From IMG/VR virus record IMGVR_UViG_3300027782_000098, positions 1 to 58,269 of that record: a stretch of 58,269 nt of DNA; one strand, given 5' to 3'. Below the pieces are notes generated by a model that did no database searches, was not told the DNA's origin, and saw only the letters and a list, made by a program, of their open reading frames with translations. The DNA is from a virus. The translations under genes were made by a program, and so were the position numbers. How positions within the stretch are numbered: the first letter of the stretch is position 1; every line of letters starts with the position of its first letter. Positions 37,450-45,631 of the stretch are shown piece after piece.

Positions 37450-37523
37450 TCGGGGTGGCAGGATTTGAACCTACGACCTCTTGGTCCCAAACCAAGCGCG
37501 ATACCGAGCTACGCTACACCCCG
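37450..37523 (-). tRNA. tRNA-Pro(TGG)
   Basis: Acceptor CGGGGTG/CACCCCG, anticodon stem CTTGG/CCAAG with loop TTTGGGA. Confidence 0.93.
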
Positions 37524-37558
37524 TCTATTTTTATTTTCCCATAAACCAAAGAACACTA

Positions 37559-37589
37559 CAAAGGTAATCAAAAAACCTTATAAAACAAA
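37559..37589 (-). promoter_or_regulatory. Host-type promoter of the Pro-Asn-Gly tRNA unit
   Basis: Minus strand TTTG (37589-37586), 19 bp, TACCTTTG (37566-37559), 36 nt upstream of tRNA-Pro; its upstream element overlaps a terminator. Confidence 0.72.
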
Positions 37590-37620
37590 AAACCCTGAAC
37601 TTTATGTGTTCAGGGTTTTT
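37587..37620 (-). terminator. Rho-independent terminator
   Basis: AAAAACCCTGAAC/GTTCAGGGTTTTT stem with T-runs on both strands, insulating the tRNA promoter from upstream transcription. Confidence 0.85.
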
Positions 37621-37642
37621 AAATTTGGCTTCATTACTACCA

Positions 37643-37732
37643 TTATTTAACATCTGAACACGAGCATAGATTCCCTGTACCGTCGTTTGTCGGTGCTAAA
37701 GCTAATCTATTAAGCGTGTTTAATGTTGTCAT
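37643..37732 (-). CDS. Very small hypothetical protein (29 aa)
   Basis: Starts MTTLNTLNRLALAPTNDG and ends NLCSCSDVK. Supported by a phage-type box just upstream and a terminator 23 nt downstream; otherwise uncertain. Confidence 0.38.
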   Translation of the reverse strand: MTTLNTLNRLALAPTNDGTGNLCSCSDVK

Positions 37733-37737
37733 AATGT

Positions 37738-37746
37738 TATAAATAG
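37738..37746 (-). promoter_or_regulatory. Phage-type promoter box (CTATTTATA)
   Basis: NTATTTATN box 5 nt upstream of the small ORF at 37732. Confidence 0.4.
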
Positions 37747-37770
37747 TAATAAAAATTAAAAAATCAAACC

Positions 37771-38031
37771 CTAAAGGTATTTTTTAAACAAATCTTGTAA
37801 AATTTTATCATCTTCTTGAGATATACGATAATAAGATTCACTTAATTTATTCATTTTTTCAAGGAATTCTTCCTCTAAATTTCCTCGACGAACTTCAGTC
37901 GTATTACGAACTGTTTGAGGTAGATGTCCCGCATCAATTAACTCATCAATAAGTTCTTTAATTTCGTTTTTGCTGCATTCTGAGACAAACTCATAAGGTT
38001 CAACCTCAACATAACTGGTAAAATCTGGCAT
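37771..38031 (-). CDS. Small hypothetical protein
   Basis: 86 residues starting MPDFTSYVEVEPYEFVSEC; helical, acidic. No family recognised. Follows the small acidic gene at 38070 in the methylglyoxal-synthase transcript. Confidence 0.55.
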   Translation of the reverse strand: MPDFTSYVEVEPYEFVSECSKNEIKELIDELIDAGHLPQTVRNTTEVRRGNLEEEFLEKMNKLSESYYRISQEDDKILQDLFKKYL

Positions 38032-38069
38032 AGTTTATTTATTTAAAATGTTAAAAATTTTTCTTTGAG

Positions 38070-38285
38070 TTATTCGTTGTCGTAATCTTCCTCATAACTT
38101 TCAATTTTGTCCTCAACGTATTTACGAATTTTTCTCATGTTATCCAATAATTCCAATCTTAGTTTATGGAACTCTTCATCTTTGATTTCCTCAAATGAGC
38201 TGTAATGTTCAAAACAATAATCCATACCTTCATCTCTCATTCGGTAATCTACCGCTCGCCAATTTTCTAATTCTTCTTCTGTCAT
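38070..38285 (-). CDS. Small acidic helical protein
   Basis: 71 residues starting MTEEELENWRAVDYRMRDEG; its ATG overlaps the stop of the methylglyoxal synthase gene by 4 nt, so it is translationally coupled. Function unknown. Confidence 0.55.
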   Translation of the reverse strand: MTEEELENWRAVDYRMRDEGMDYCFEHYSSFEEIKDEEFHKLRLELLDNMRKIRKYVEDKIESYEEDYDNE

Positions 38286-38677
38286 AAATTTTCTTTTTCT
38301 AATTTTCTTTCTAAACCTGAAATAATATAAGACGCTGTCATGTAATTTGTTGCAAGTGGTGTATTATACACATTACAAATTCTTAATAACATATTAACAT
38401 CCACTTGGTGGGGATGAACCTCCAACGGGTCGATAAAAAACACAACACCTGAAATTTCACCATCAGCAATCATTGACGCAATTTGAGCATCACCACCAAG
38501 TGGACCCGATTTCATACATTGAACATCTAATCCAGCATGTTCAATATGTCTTCCTGTTGTTCCTGTCGCAATAACGTCAACTTTTTTAAAGAAGTCCAAT
38601 CTTTTCATAATGAAAGCAACCATATCGGCTTTCTTACCATCATGAGCAATAACAGCAATTTTCATTTTTTTATTCAT
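38282..38677 (-). CDS. mgsA: Methylglyoxal synthase
   Basis: 131 residues, normal length. It converts dihydroxyacetone phosphate to methylglyoxal and phosphate, bypassing lower glycolysis when phosphate is short. Conserved features: IAVIAHDGKK (7-16), TGTTGRHIE phosphate loop (38-46), MKSGPLGGD with the catalytic Asp (D63), and DPLEVHPHQVDV (83-94) with the active-site His and Asp. Start ATG at 38677 is just after tRNA-Met; a second ATG at 38665 is possible. Very unusual in a phage. Confidence 0.92.
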   Translation of the reverse strand: MNKKMKIAVIAHDGKKADMVAFIMKRLDFFKKVDVIATGTTGRHIEHAGLDVQCMKSGPLGGDAQIASMIADGEISGVVFFIDPLEVHPHQVDVNMLLRICNVYNTPLATNYMTASYIISGLERKLEKENL

Positions 38678-38680
38678 TTG

Positions 38681-38754
38681 TGGACCAGCCTGGGCTCGAA
38701 CCAGGGACCTACGCATTATGAGTGCGGTGCTCTAACCAACTGAGCTACAAGTCC
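38681..38754 (-). tRNA. tRNA-Met(CAT)
   Basis: Acceptor GGACTTG/CTGGTCC, anticodon stem CCGCA/TGCGT with loop CTCATAA. Probably elongator Met. Confidence 0.9.
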
Positions 38755-38763
38755 GATTTTATT

Positions 38764-38922
38764 TTAAAACAATATTAAGTCTCCCAAATTATTGTCATAT
38801 TCATCATCCCAATTACAAGATAATTCATTATCTAATCCATCCATTAAAGTTACATCAAACTCTTTTATATCTTCCAACTCTTCAGTTGTGTACGTAAATT
38901 TTTCTTTAGGGTCATTTTTCAT
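38764..38922 (-). CDS. Small acidic hypothetical protein (52 aa)
   Basis: Starts MKNDPKEKFTYTTEELEDI and ends in an acidic NNLGDLILF. The ATG at 38922 is chosen because a TATATTTG box lies exactly 4 nt before it; a longer upstream frame is rejected. First gene of the unit leading to tRNA-Met and methylglyoxal synthase. Confidence 0.6.
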   Translation of the reverse strand: MKNDPKEKFTYTTEELEDIKEFDVTLMDGLDNELSCNWDDEYDNNLGDLILF

Positions 38923-38926
38923 AGCA

Positions 38927-38956
38927 CAAATATAGTAAGAATTTTTAGTTTTCAAA
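38927..38956 (-). promoter_or_regulatory. Host-type promoter, box 4 nt before ATG
   Basis: Minus strand TTTG (38956-38953), 18 bp, TATATTTG (38934-38927). Predicted leaderless. Confidence 0.65.
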
Positions 38957-38968
38957 AGTTTTTTAAGA

Positions 38969-39121
38969 TATTTATAAGAGACGATAATAGACAAAATAAA
39001 ATTGTGTCTTTTGGAAATTGAGAACAACGGTGTGATGAGAAGTGGAAAATCTCGAACCATAAACAACAACTAAATCAAGGTATATTTAAAAAGGGGTGAA
39101 ATAATTTCGTCCCTTTTTTTT
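38969..39121 (+). ncRNA. Candidate short transcript between a phage-type box and a terminator
   Basis: ATATTTATA at 38968-38976 on the plus strand, then about 110 nt with at most a 12-codon frame, then a terminator (AAAAGGG ... CCCTTTT with GAAAT/ATTTC, T-run to 39121). Could be an sRNA or the leader of an attenuated HNH gene. Confidence 0.35.
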
Positions 39122-39164
39122 GTTTTATACTCAAAATAACCTATTCTTGTGAAAAGAGGTAAAT

Positions 39165-39653
39165 ATGAATAATGTATTAGTATTAAATTACGATTATACC
39201 CCGTTAAATGTAACGAGCACAAGAAGAGGGTTTATATTGGTTGATAAGGGAAAGGCTGAAATTGTAAAATCAGATGAAAATCCAATATATGCAGGTTATA
39301 CCACCTATATAAGACCACTTATTATTAGATTGTTAAGTTACATCAAATTCAATAGAAAATCAACAAGGGTTAACAGAGCAAGGATTTATAAAAGGGATAA
39401 CTACGAGTGTGTTTATTGTGAATCAAAAAAACAATTAACATTAGACCATGTAATTCCAAAATCCAGAGGTGGAGGTAATGAGTGGACTAATCTTGTAACC
39501 TCATGTTTTAAATGTAACCTTAGAAAAGGTAATAGAACTCCTGAAGAAGCAAATATGGTAATGAAGAAAAAACCATACGTACCATCAATGATGAATGAAA
39601 ATGTTGCGTTAAATAAAGCGTGGGATGATTATCAAAAATCATTTGTTTCTTAA
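39165..39653 (+). CDS. HNH endonuclease (McrA-like)
   Basis: 162 residues. The core [20 protein letters not shown] (about 75-94), then [20 protein letters not shown] and FKCN carry the CxxC zinc pairs and HNH residues of a common 160-170 residue bacterial and phage HNH family. The N-terminal 60 residues match its usual [11 protein letters not shown] start. Likely DNA nuclease; may serve packaging or host-DNA cutting. Confidence 0.88.
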   Translation: MNNVLVLNYDYTPLNVTSTRRGFILVDKGKAEIVKSDENPIYAGYTTYIRPLIIRLLSYIKFNRKSTRVNRARIYKRDNYECVYCESKKQLTLDHVIPKSRGGGNEWTNLVTSCFKCNLRKGNRTPEEANMVMKKKPYVPSMMNENVALNKAWDDYQKSFVS

Positions 39654-39676
39654 AAAAAATTATTAGATTTTATTAA

Positions 39677-39958
39677 ATGAATTTTATGAAAAGAGAAACA
39701 AAATTAGAAATTGGATTGATATTAACAATCTTATTATGTATTTCTTTAGGTGTTCAATATGGTAATGAGGGGAACAAAAGAATTAAACTTGAAAATTCCG
39801 TGATTGAAAACCGAATTATTATTGATAGTTTGAACGATGAGTTATTTAACACAAGTGTTGAATTATCAAGACATGAATTGACTTTGGATACAATTCTAAA
39901 AAAATATCCAAAAATAAACAAAGAATACGAAGAGTATTATAATCACGAAACAGAATAA
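39677..39958 (+). CDS. Small membrane-anchored coiled-coil protein
   Basis: 93 residues. One N-terminal membrane helix (about 11-26, IGLILTILLCISLGVQYG) and a periplasm-facing coiled coil (about 35-80). This topology resembles inner-membrane spanins, but there is no partner lipoprotein overlapping it. A second start MKRETK at 39686 is possible. Confidence 0.55.
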   Translation: MNFMKRETKLEIGLILTILLCISLGVQYGNEGNKRIKLENSVIENRIIIDSLNDELFNTSVELSRHELTLDTILKKYPKINKEYEEYYNHETE

Positions 39959-39959
39959 A

Positions 39960-40259
39960 ATGGAAGAAAATCATTTAAACCCAAACGAAGAAGGTTATCA
40001 AGATAACCCACAAGACTTACTTAACTCATCAATGTTATTTGCAAGAGCTTTAGGATTAATTTTTAAAGAAAATGAAGGTATCGTTGTTGACGTTAAAGGT
40101 GATGTTATGTTAGCGGATGATGTTAAAAAAGTAATCATCTTTAAACAAAACAATCAAATCCACATTTTTAAATGTGAAGAAGATGTTGAAGAAGGAATGG
40201 CGGTTAATTTAGGTCCAAACACCGAAGAAACTCAAGAACCTGAAATAACACAAGAATAA
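39960..40259 (+). CDS. Hypothetical acidic protein
   Basis: 99 residues starting MEENHLNPNEEGYQDNPQDL; a small beta-rich middle (EGIVVDVKGDVMLADDVKKV) is flanked by acidic ends. Begins 1 nt after the previous stop codon. Function unknown. Confidence 0.55.
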   Translation: MEENHLNPNEEGYQDNPQDLLNSSMLFARALGLIFKENEGIVVDVKGDVMLADDVKKVIIFKQNNQIHIFKCEEDVEEGMAVNLGPNTEETQEPEITQE

Positions 40260-40280
40260 ATTTTAAATTAATATTATTGA

Positions 40281-41948
40281 ATGAGGACATTAGGATTTTC
40301 TGTTGGACACGATAAAGGTGCCGTTATTATTGAAAACGGTAAAGTCGTTGTTGGTATAACACAAGAACGATTATCAAGGATAAAACATGACGGTGCATAT
40401 CAAGGAGGAAAACTTCCTTATGAATCAATCATTTATTGTTTAAATTATTTGGGTATTACTATAAAAGATATTGATTCTTTTGTTTATAGTACTACAGAGC
40501 TTAAAGATGATGTTGAGGAACAGTTTAAAATTTATTTTGGTGATAGACCTTTTAATCTTAAATTTATTCCTCACCATTTAGCTCACGCCTATTCAAGCTT
40601 TTTTAGTTCAGGATTTGAAGATGCTGCGGTTATAGTTGCAGACGCATCAGGTAGTATTTTAAATCATTTAAATAAATTACCTAATTGGTATCCTGATTTT
40701 GAGACTAAAAATTTGGACCTAAATGAAGATTGGACAGAGGGGATATCAATTTATCATCTAACCAAAAAAACATTTAAAGAAGTTTATAAAAAATGGATAA
40801 AATATCCAGTTCCATTAGAAACTGATGATGATGTTTCTGTCGGTACATTATATTCCGAAGGTTCATTACAATTAATATACGAACCAAATGAACATACTTG
40901 GCCTGCAGGTAAACTAATGGGATTAGCGTCTTACGCTAATCAAGATATTGTAAATGAGGCACCTCACTATATTGTTGAAAAAGATGGTGATATTTTTATT
41001 CCAAATAGAAGAATTTACCCTAAAGTAACATATAATTCCGATTTTTATTCAAAAGCTTGTGTTGCTGGGATTTACCAACGAGAACAAGAAAGAGTTTCTT
41101 TAATGTTAGGAAAAAAAGCGAAAGAGTTGACTAAATCAAAAAATGTTTGTGTTGCTGGAGGTTCATTTTTAAATTGTAATTCAAATGAACAAATATTAAA
41201 TTCAGGTCTTTTTGATAATTCATATTTTGTACCTCCTGCCGATGATAGTGGAATTCCTTTAGGGTGTGCTTGGTTTGCATACCAAGAATTAATGGATATC
41301 AAAGAAACTGAAATGTTTAGTCCGTATATCGGTAAACCATATTCAAGAATTGAAGTTATTGAAGCCCTAAACAAACACAATATTTTAAACTATAAAGAAT
41401 ATAATGACATACATGAATTAATTGATGGTATTACTGATGAATTATCTCAAAATAGAGTTATTGGGTGGTTTCAAGGAGGTTCAGAAATAGGTCCAAGAGC
41501 GTTAGGTAATCGTTCAATATTAGCATCACCAATCAATTCTTGGATGACAGGACATATAAATGCTGATATTAAGAAAAGAGAGTGGTATAGACCATTCGCG
41601 CCTGCAGTGTTATTTGACCATCAAAAAGATATTTTTGTATCGGATGTATATTCACCTTATATGATGGTAACAACAACTGTAAAGGAAGATTGGAGAACTA
41701 AAATACCAGCGGTAACTCACATTGATTATTCTGCAAGACATCAATCTGTAACTGAAGCAAGTAATTATAATTTCTATAAATTAATTGAAAGTTTTTATAT
41801 TAAAACTGGTGTTCCTGTTTTACTTAACACAAGTTTTAACGGTCCAAAAGAACCTATTGTTGAAAGTCCTTATGATGCAATAAACACATTTCTAAATTGC
41901 GGTTTAGATTTTTTAGTAATAAATAATTTTGTAATAAGTAAAAATTAA
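40281..41948 (+). CDS. NodU/CmcH-family carbamoyltransferase, copy 1
   Basis: 555 residues. N-terminal Kae1-like domain: GFSVGHDKGAVIIENG start, EERxxRxKHD-like QERLSRIKHDG (28-38) and the metal/nucleotide motif HHLAHAYSS (98-106). C-terminal YrdC-like/TobZ-type domain: IGPRALGNRSILASP (about 404-418) and YRPFAPAVL. The family transfers the carbamoyl group of carbamoyl phosphate, via carbamoyl-AMP, to a hydroxyl on a sugar, antibiotic or nucleoside. Three nt separate it from copy 2. Confidence 0.9.
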   Translation: MRTLGFSVGHDKGAVIIENGKVVVGITQERLSRIKHDGAYQGGKLPYESIIYCLNYLGITIKDIDSFVYSTTELKDDVEEQFKIYFGDRPFNLKFIPHHLAHAYSSFFSSGFEDAAVIVADASGSILNHLNKLPNWYPDFETKNLDLNEDWTEGISIYHLTKKTFKEVYKKWIKYPVPLETDDDVSVGTLYSEGSLQLIYEPNEHTWPAGKLMGLASYANQDIVNEAPHYIVEKDGDIFIPNRRIYPKVTYNSDFYSKACVAGIYQREQERVSLMLGKKAKELTKSKNVCVAGGSFLNCNSNEQILNSGLFDNSYFVPPADDSGIPLGCAWFAYQELMDIKETEMFSPYIGKPYSRIEVIEALNKHNILNYKEYNDIHELIDGITDELSQNRVIGWFQGGSEIGPRALGNRSILASPINSWMTGHINADIKKREWYRPFAPAVLFDHQKDIFVSDVYSPYMMVTTTVKEDWRTKIPAVTHIDYSARHQSVTEASNYNFYKLIESFYIKTGVPVLLNTSFNGPKEPIVESPYDAINTFLNCGLDFLVINNFVISKN

Positions 41949-41950
41949 CT

Positions 41951-43540
41951 ATGAGTTCCATTTATGGTTTTTTTGCAGGCTCACATAGTCCAGTTGTCTC
42001 ATTAGTAAAAGACGGGGAAATAGTGTCTTGTATAGAAGAAGAAAGAATGACACGAATAAAGTCAGGAGATAATTATGACGCTTACCCCGAATTATCCTCA
42101 GATATAATCCAAAAATTTACGAAATTAAATATTGAAGATTCTGACTTTAAAGTTTTTGCCCAACCGACACCAGATAAATTTGCAAGTAGAATAACAGGTG
42201 GTGATTATGAAAAAGTAAGTCACCATGATTCTCATTGTTACGGAGTTTATTACACAAGTGGTATGGAAGGAAAAGTTATGACCATATCATATGATGGTGG
42301 TGGTGACTTTTCTGTTATGAAAATTTATTTGTGTGAGGACGGTAAAATGACTTTATTAAAGGATGATAGAATATCGGAATTTGGTAGTCTATCTCATTTA
42401 TGGGGATTTAGTACTTCAGGTATTATGGGTTATGACAAATACGATGAAGGTGTTTGGAAAATGTGTAAGGACGAAGGTAAACTAATGGGTATGGCTCCAA
42501 ATGGTCGTTTTGACAAAGACATTTATAATATGTTAAATTCTTGTATTGATTATGAAAATTTAAGATTTTTTCCATCTGGTACCGCAACAAAAACTAAATT
42601 TTTAATTGATTCAATGTACCGAAAAGGGTACTTCAACACTCAAGAAAAAAGAGAGATTTTTTCATATAACTTACAAAAGTTAACTGAGGATTTATTTTTA
42701 AAATTCTTAAATGATTTACACCAAATCTACCCTGACTATAAACAATTATGTTTTGCAGGGGGATTATTTGCAAATGTTAAATTAAACCAAAAAATAAACG
42801 AACTTGATTGGGTAGATGAAATGTTTGTATTTCCTGCAATGGGAGATGAAGGATTATCATTAGGTGCATGTATCTATAAATCAGTACAGTTAGGTGAATG
42901 GACAAAACCTAAACGACTTGAAAACTCTTATTTAGGGTTAAAATATACTAACTTGGATGTTGAGAGGGTTTCTGAACATTATTCATTTAATAAAAAACTT
43001 TACGTACCAAGTGAAATTGCTCACGATTTGAATGATGGTAAAATAATTGGATGGTTTAAAGATGGTTTTGAATATGGTCCTAGAGCTTTAGGAGCTAGAA
43101 GTATATTAGTAAGACCAACTGATGTTGGAGCTCATTCGGTTTTAAATAAAAGATTAAAACGAAACGATGTGATGCCATTTGCACCTATTATAATGGATGA
43201 ACATTTTGAAAATGTTTTTGAATATTCTAAATCAAAATATTCTGCAGAATTTATGACAATTTGTTACCCAACTAAAGAATCTTGGATTAATAAAATACCT
43301 GCTGTAATTCAAAAATCAGATAAAACCGCAAGACCTCAAGTTGTTAGAAAAGATAAATTACCTAAGTTTTGGGAAATACTTAATGAGTATTATAAAATAT
43401 CAGGAATTCCTTTGTTATTAAACACATCGTTTAATTCTCACAATGAACCGATTATTGATAACCCAATTCATGCGTTTGAAAAATTAAAAGAAGGTATAAT
43501 TGATAAATTAGTAATTGAAGATTATGTATATTACAATTAA
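41951..43540 (+). CDS. NodU/CmcH-family carbamoyltransferase, copy 2
   Basis: 529 residues, divergent paralogue of copy 1. GFFAGSHSPVVSLVKDGEIV start, EEERMTRIKSGD (about 34-45), SHHDSHCYGVYY (about 88-99), and C-terminal YGPRALGARSILVRP (about 375-389) with MPFAPIIMD. Both metal His clusters are present, so activity is expected. Two unlike copies in tandem suggest different acceptors or a heteromer. Confidence 0.9.
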   Translation: MSSIYGFFAGSHSPVVSLVKDGEIVSCIEEERMTRIKSGDNYDAYPELSSDIIQKFTKLNIEDSDFKVFAQPTPDKFASRITGGDYEKVSHHDSHCYGVYYTSGMEGKVMTISYDGGGDFSVMKIYLCEDGKMTLLKDDRISEFGSLSHLWGFSTSGIMGYDKYDEGVWKMCKDEGKLMGMAPNGRFDKDIYNMLNSCIDYENLRFFPSGTATKTKFLIDSMYRKGYFNTQEKREIFSYNLQKLTEDLFLKFLNDLHQIYPDYKQLCFAGGLFANVKLNQKINELDWVDEMFVFPAMGDEGLSLGACIYKSVQLGEWTKPKRLENSYLGLKYTNLDVERVSEHYSFNKKLYVPSEIAHDLNDGKIIGWFKDGFEYGPRALGARSILVRPTDVGAHSVLNKRLKRNDVMPFAPIIMDEHFENVFEYSKSKYSAEFMTICYPTKESWINKIPAVIQKSDKTARPQVVRKDKLPKFWEILNEYYKISGIPLLLNTSFNSHNEPIIDNPIHAFEKLKEGIIDKLVIEDYVYYN

Positions 43541-44168
43541 CGAAGAAAAAATATCAATAGATTTTAATCCAAGTATTCATGTTACGGTTTCAGGACCTGA
43601 TGACTATTATTACATTGAATTAAGAGAGTTTAAAAAAAACGAAGATAAATCTTTATATGTTGAAGGTTTTAGTATTACCGATAAAGAACATATAAGTGGT
43701 AGAAAATTTTTTAATTGTCCTATTGATTTTTACTATGATTTTGAGGTAACAATTTATAAATATGTTGATAAAATAGGGTTAGTTAAAATCTATTCTCATC
43801 GTTTTAATGATAACGGTAAATTAGTGTTATTCAACCTTGATACTTTAGATTATGATGAGTGTTTATTATGGATAGACCGTATTAAAGAGTATCAATTTAA
43901 ACATGGTTGTAAAATCGCGATAAACTCTCACTTTAACCATATAAATAAAAGGTTTGACACTTTTTATTATACAAACAATATAGATTACTACAAAACATAC
44001 AATATTGGTAGGTTTCCAAAGGCTAGTCGTGATTGGAGAACTATTGACCCAAGAAAAGAAGGTCTTATTTGGTTTGGTAATTGGAAAACTTTTTGGTCTT
44101 ACCAACATCCAAAACCTTTTAAAGAATTATCAAGTCAGGAAATTATTGACGATATTTTGGGACTTTAA
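43524..44168 (+). CDS. Hypothetical protein coupled to carbamoyltransferases
   Basis: 214 residues from the ATG at 43524 (MYITINEEKISIDFN), overlapping the end of carbamoyltransferase copy 2 by 17 nt. The N-terminal half is a beta-sandwich-like Tyr/Asp-rich domain; the C-terminal half includes KIAINSHFNHINKRFDTFYY and DWRTIDPRKEGLIWFG. No family recognised. Position suggests a role in the same modification pathway, for example binding the acceptor. Confidence 0.6.
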   Translation: MYITINEEKISIDFNPSIHVTVSGPDDYYYIELREFKKNEDKSLYVEGFSITDKEHISGRKFFNCPIDFYYDFEVTIYKYVDKIGLVKIYSHRFNDNGKLVLFNLDTLDYDECLLWIDRIKEYQFKHGCKIAINSHFNHINKRFDTFYYTNNIDYYKTYNIGRFPKASRDWRTIDPRKEGLIWFGNWKTFWSYQHPKPFKELSSQEIIDDILGL

Positions 44169-44187
44169 AATATTTTACCTACATTTG
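44156..44187 (+). promoter_or_regulatory. Host-type promoter of clpP
   Basis: TTTG at 44156-44159, 20 bp, TACATTTG at 44180-44187, 18 nt upstream of the clpP ATG. Confidence 0.55.
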
Positions 44188-44205
44188 TATCAAATAAAAA
44201 TCAAT

Positions 44206-44886
44206 ATGAATATAGGACAAGAATTCCAAGACTATTATGTTAAACATTTAGGTAAAAGCTCGTTAGATTTACACTACGCAGCAAACCAAATTGAATCGTC
44301 AATGACCCCATACATTTTGGAGGAAAGAGAAATGAGGGTAACTCAAATGGACATCTTTTCAAGATTAATGAGAGACCGTTTGTTATGGGTTGCAGGTCCT
44401 GTTAATGACCACATGTCAACAATCGTACAGGCTCAATTAATGTTCTTAGATTCAACAGATAAAGCCGATATTACAATGCACATTGATTCACCTGGTGGAA
44501 GTGTTAAATCAGGGTTATCTATGGTTGATGTTATGGAATATATTTCTTGTGACATTAGGACAGTAAACACAGGTATGGCGGCTTCAATGGGTTCAGTTTT
44601 GTTAGGTGCGGGAACAAAAGGTAAACGTTCATCATTACGTTTCTCTAAGACAATGTTACACCAATCATCAGGAGGAGCTTATGGTAATATCCAAGACGCT
44701 CGTATTAATATGATTGAGTGGGAAAAAACTAATAAAATTCTTTTTGATTTGTTGGGGTCTTATTGTGGTAAAACTGCGGAACAAGTTACTTTAGATGCGA
44801 CTCGTGATTTATGGTTAAGCGCTGATGAAGCTCTTGAGTATGGTATTATTGACGAGATTGTTAAAACAAAAAAGAAGGGTAATTAA
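44206..44886 (+). CDS. clpP: ClpP-family serine protease
   Basis: 226 residues from the ATG at 44206; longer frames upstream run through the previous gene. Catalytic triad intact: Ser127 in GMAASMGS, His152 in MLHQSSGG, Asp201 in ATRDLWLSADEALEYG. The oligomerisation and oxyanion segments MHIDSPGGSV (91-100) are typical. The N-terminal 35 residues are longer than in mature ClpP and could be a propeptide or altered axial loop. It can form the proteolytic chamber for the ClpC-like ATPase at 15360 or act with host Clp ATPases. Confidence 0.93.
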   Translation: MNIGQEFQDYYVKHLGKSSLDLHYAANQIESSMTPYILEEREMRVTQMDIFSRLMRDRLLWVAGPVNDHMSTIVQAQLMFLDSTDKADITMHIDSPGGSVKSGLSMVDVMEYISCDIRTVNTGMAASMGSVLLGAGTKGKRSSLRFSKTMLHQSSGGAYGNIQDARINMIEWEKTNKILFDLLGSYCGKTAEQVTLDATRDLWLSADEALEYGIIDEIVKTKKKGN

Positions 44887-44899
44887 CCCTTCTTTTTTT
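44872..44899 (+). terminator. Rho-independent terminator
   Basis: AAGAAGGGT/ACCCTTCTT stem overlapping the clpP stop codon, followed by a T-run. Confidence 0.88.
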
Positions 44900-44974
44900 G
44901 AGATTTTGGAACACCCCCTTTTGTTTTAGTTCTCATTTATATTCAGGAACCTTCACTCCATGAATTCCTTTAAC

Positions 44975-45622
44975 CTATGCGGTTTTTAGTTTCTCCTTAA
45001 CCTTTTCGGCGTTATCGGTAAATTTACCAAATAGTCCGCAAACAGTACTTTCCAATCCTTCTTCTATTTTTTGAATGAAGCTACTACTTTTTAAGGCTCC
45101 ACCTAATGTATTTCTAATTAAACTATATCCTGCCCCTGTATAACCCTTTTCGGTTTGCATTGACATAACCATTGCTTCAACTACAGATTCCGCAACTAAT
45201 TTTGTCATTAATTTACAATCACTGAAAGCTTTTATTACATCTGATGGTCTTGATGTTAAATACGAAACTATAAAATTTGAAATAAATCCTTCACCAAAAA
45301 GAGGTTTTACAATTTTGTGAATCATTGGTTCAAACATTGTTTGAGTTGCATTCCCAAAAAATCCACCAAATATTGATTTTAAAACTCCACTTAAATCTTG
45401 TTCTGAAATCAAACCACTTTCTTGTAAGTAAGAAAGTTCTTGTAATAAATTAAAACTTAATTTAAGTTTCTTATCCTCAGATAAGTTATTAAAATCTTCT
45501 TCAGTCTTAATGTTTTCAACTATCATAGAAAGTCTACTCTTGATTATTTTTTGTTCAATCAATTGTTTTTCTTTTTTTTCTTTAGTTTCAATTAAAGACT
45601 TTTTAATTTGTTTTTCTAACAT
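44975..45622 (-). CDS. Hypothetical protein, probable virion component
   Basis: 215 residues. A Lys/Glu-rich coiled-coil start (about 1-45) precedes a Gly/Phe-rich amphipathic region (GVLKSIFGGFFGNATQTMFE) and helices with small residues (GAGYSLIRNTLGGALKSSS). This could be membrane-active. No family recognised. Third gene of a three-gene minus-strand unit starting at 47768. Confidence 0.58.
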   Translation of the reverse strand: MLEKQIKKSLIETKEKKEKQLIEQKIIKSRLSMIVENIKTEEDFNNLSEDKKLKLSFNLLQELSYLQESGLISEQDLSGVLKSIFGGFFGNATQTMFEPMIHKIVKPLFGEGFISNFIVSYLTSRPSDVIKAFSDCKLMTKLVAESVVEAMVMSMQTEKGYTGAGYSLIRNTLGGALKSSSFIQKIEEGLESTVCGLFGKFTDNAEKVKEKLKTA

Positions 45623-45631
45623 AAATGTAAA

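Noticed and set aside
39677-39958. Spanin pair
   Set aside because: The topology fits an inner-membrane spanin, but no overlapping or adjacent outer-membrane lipoprotein partner is present.
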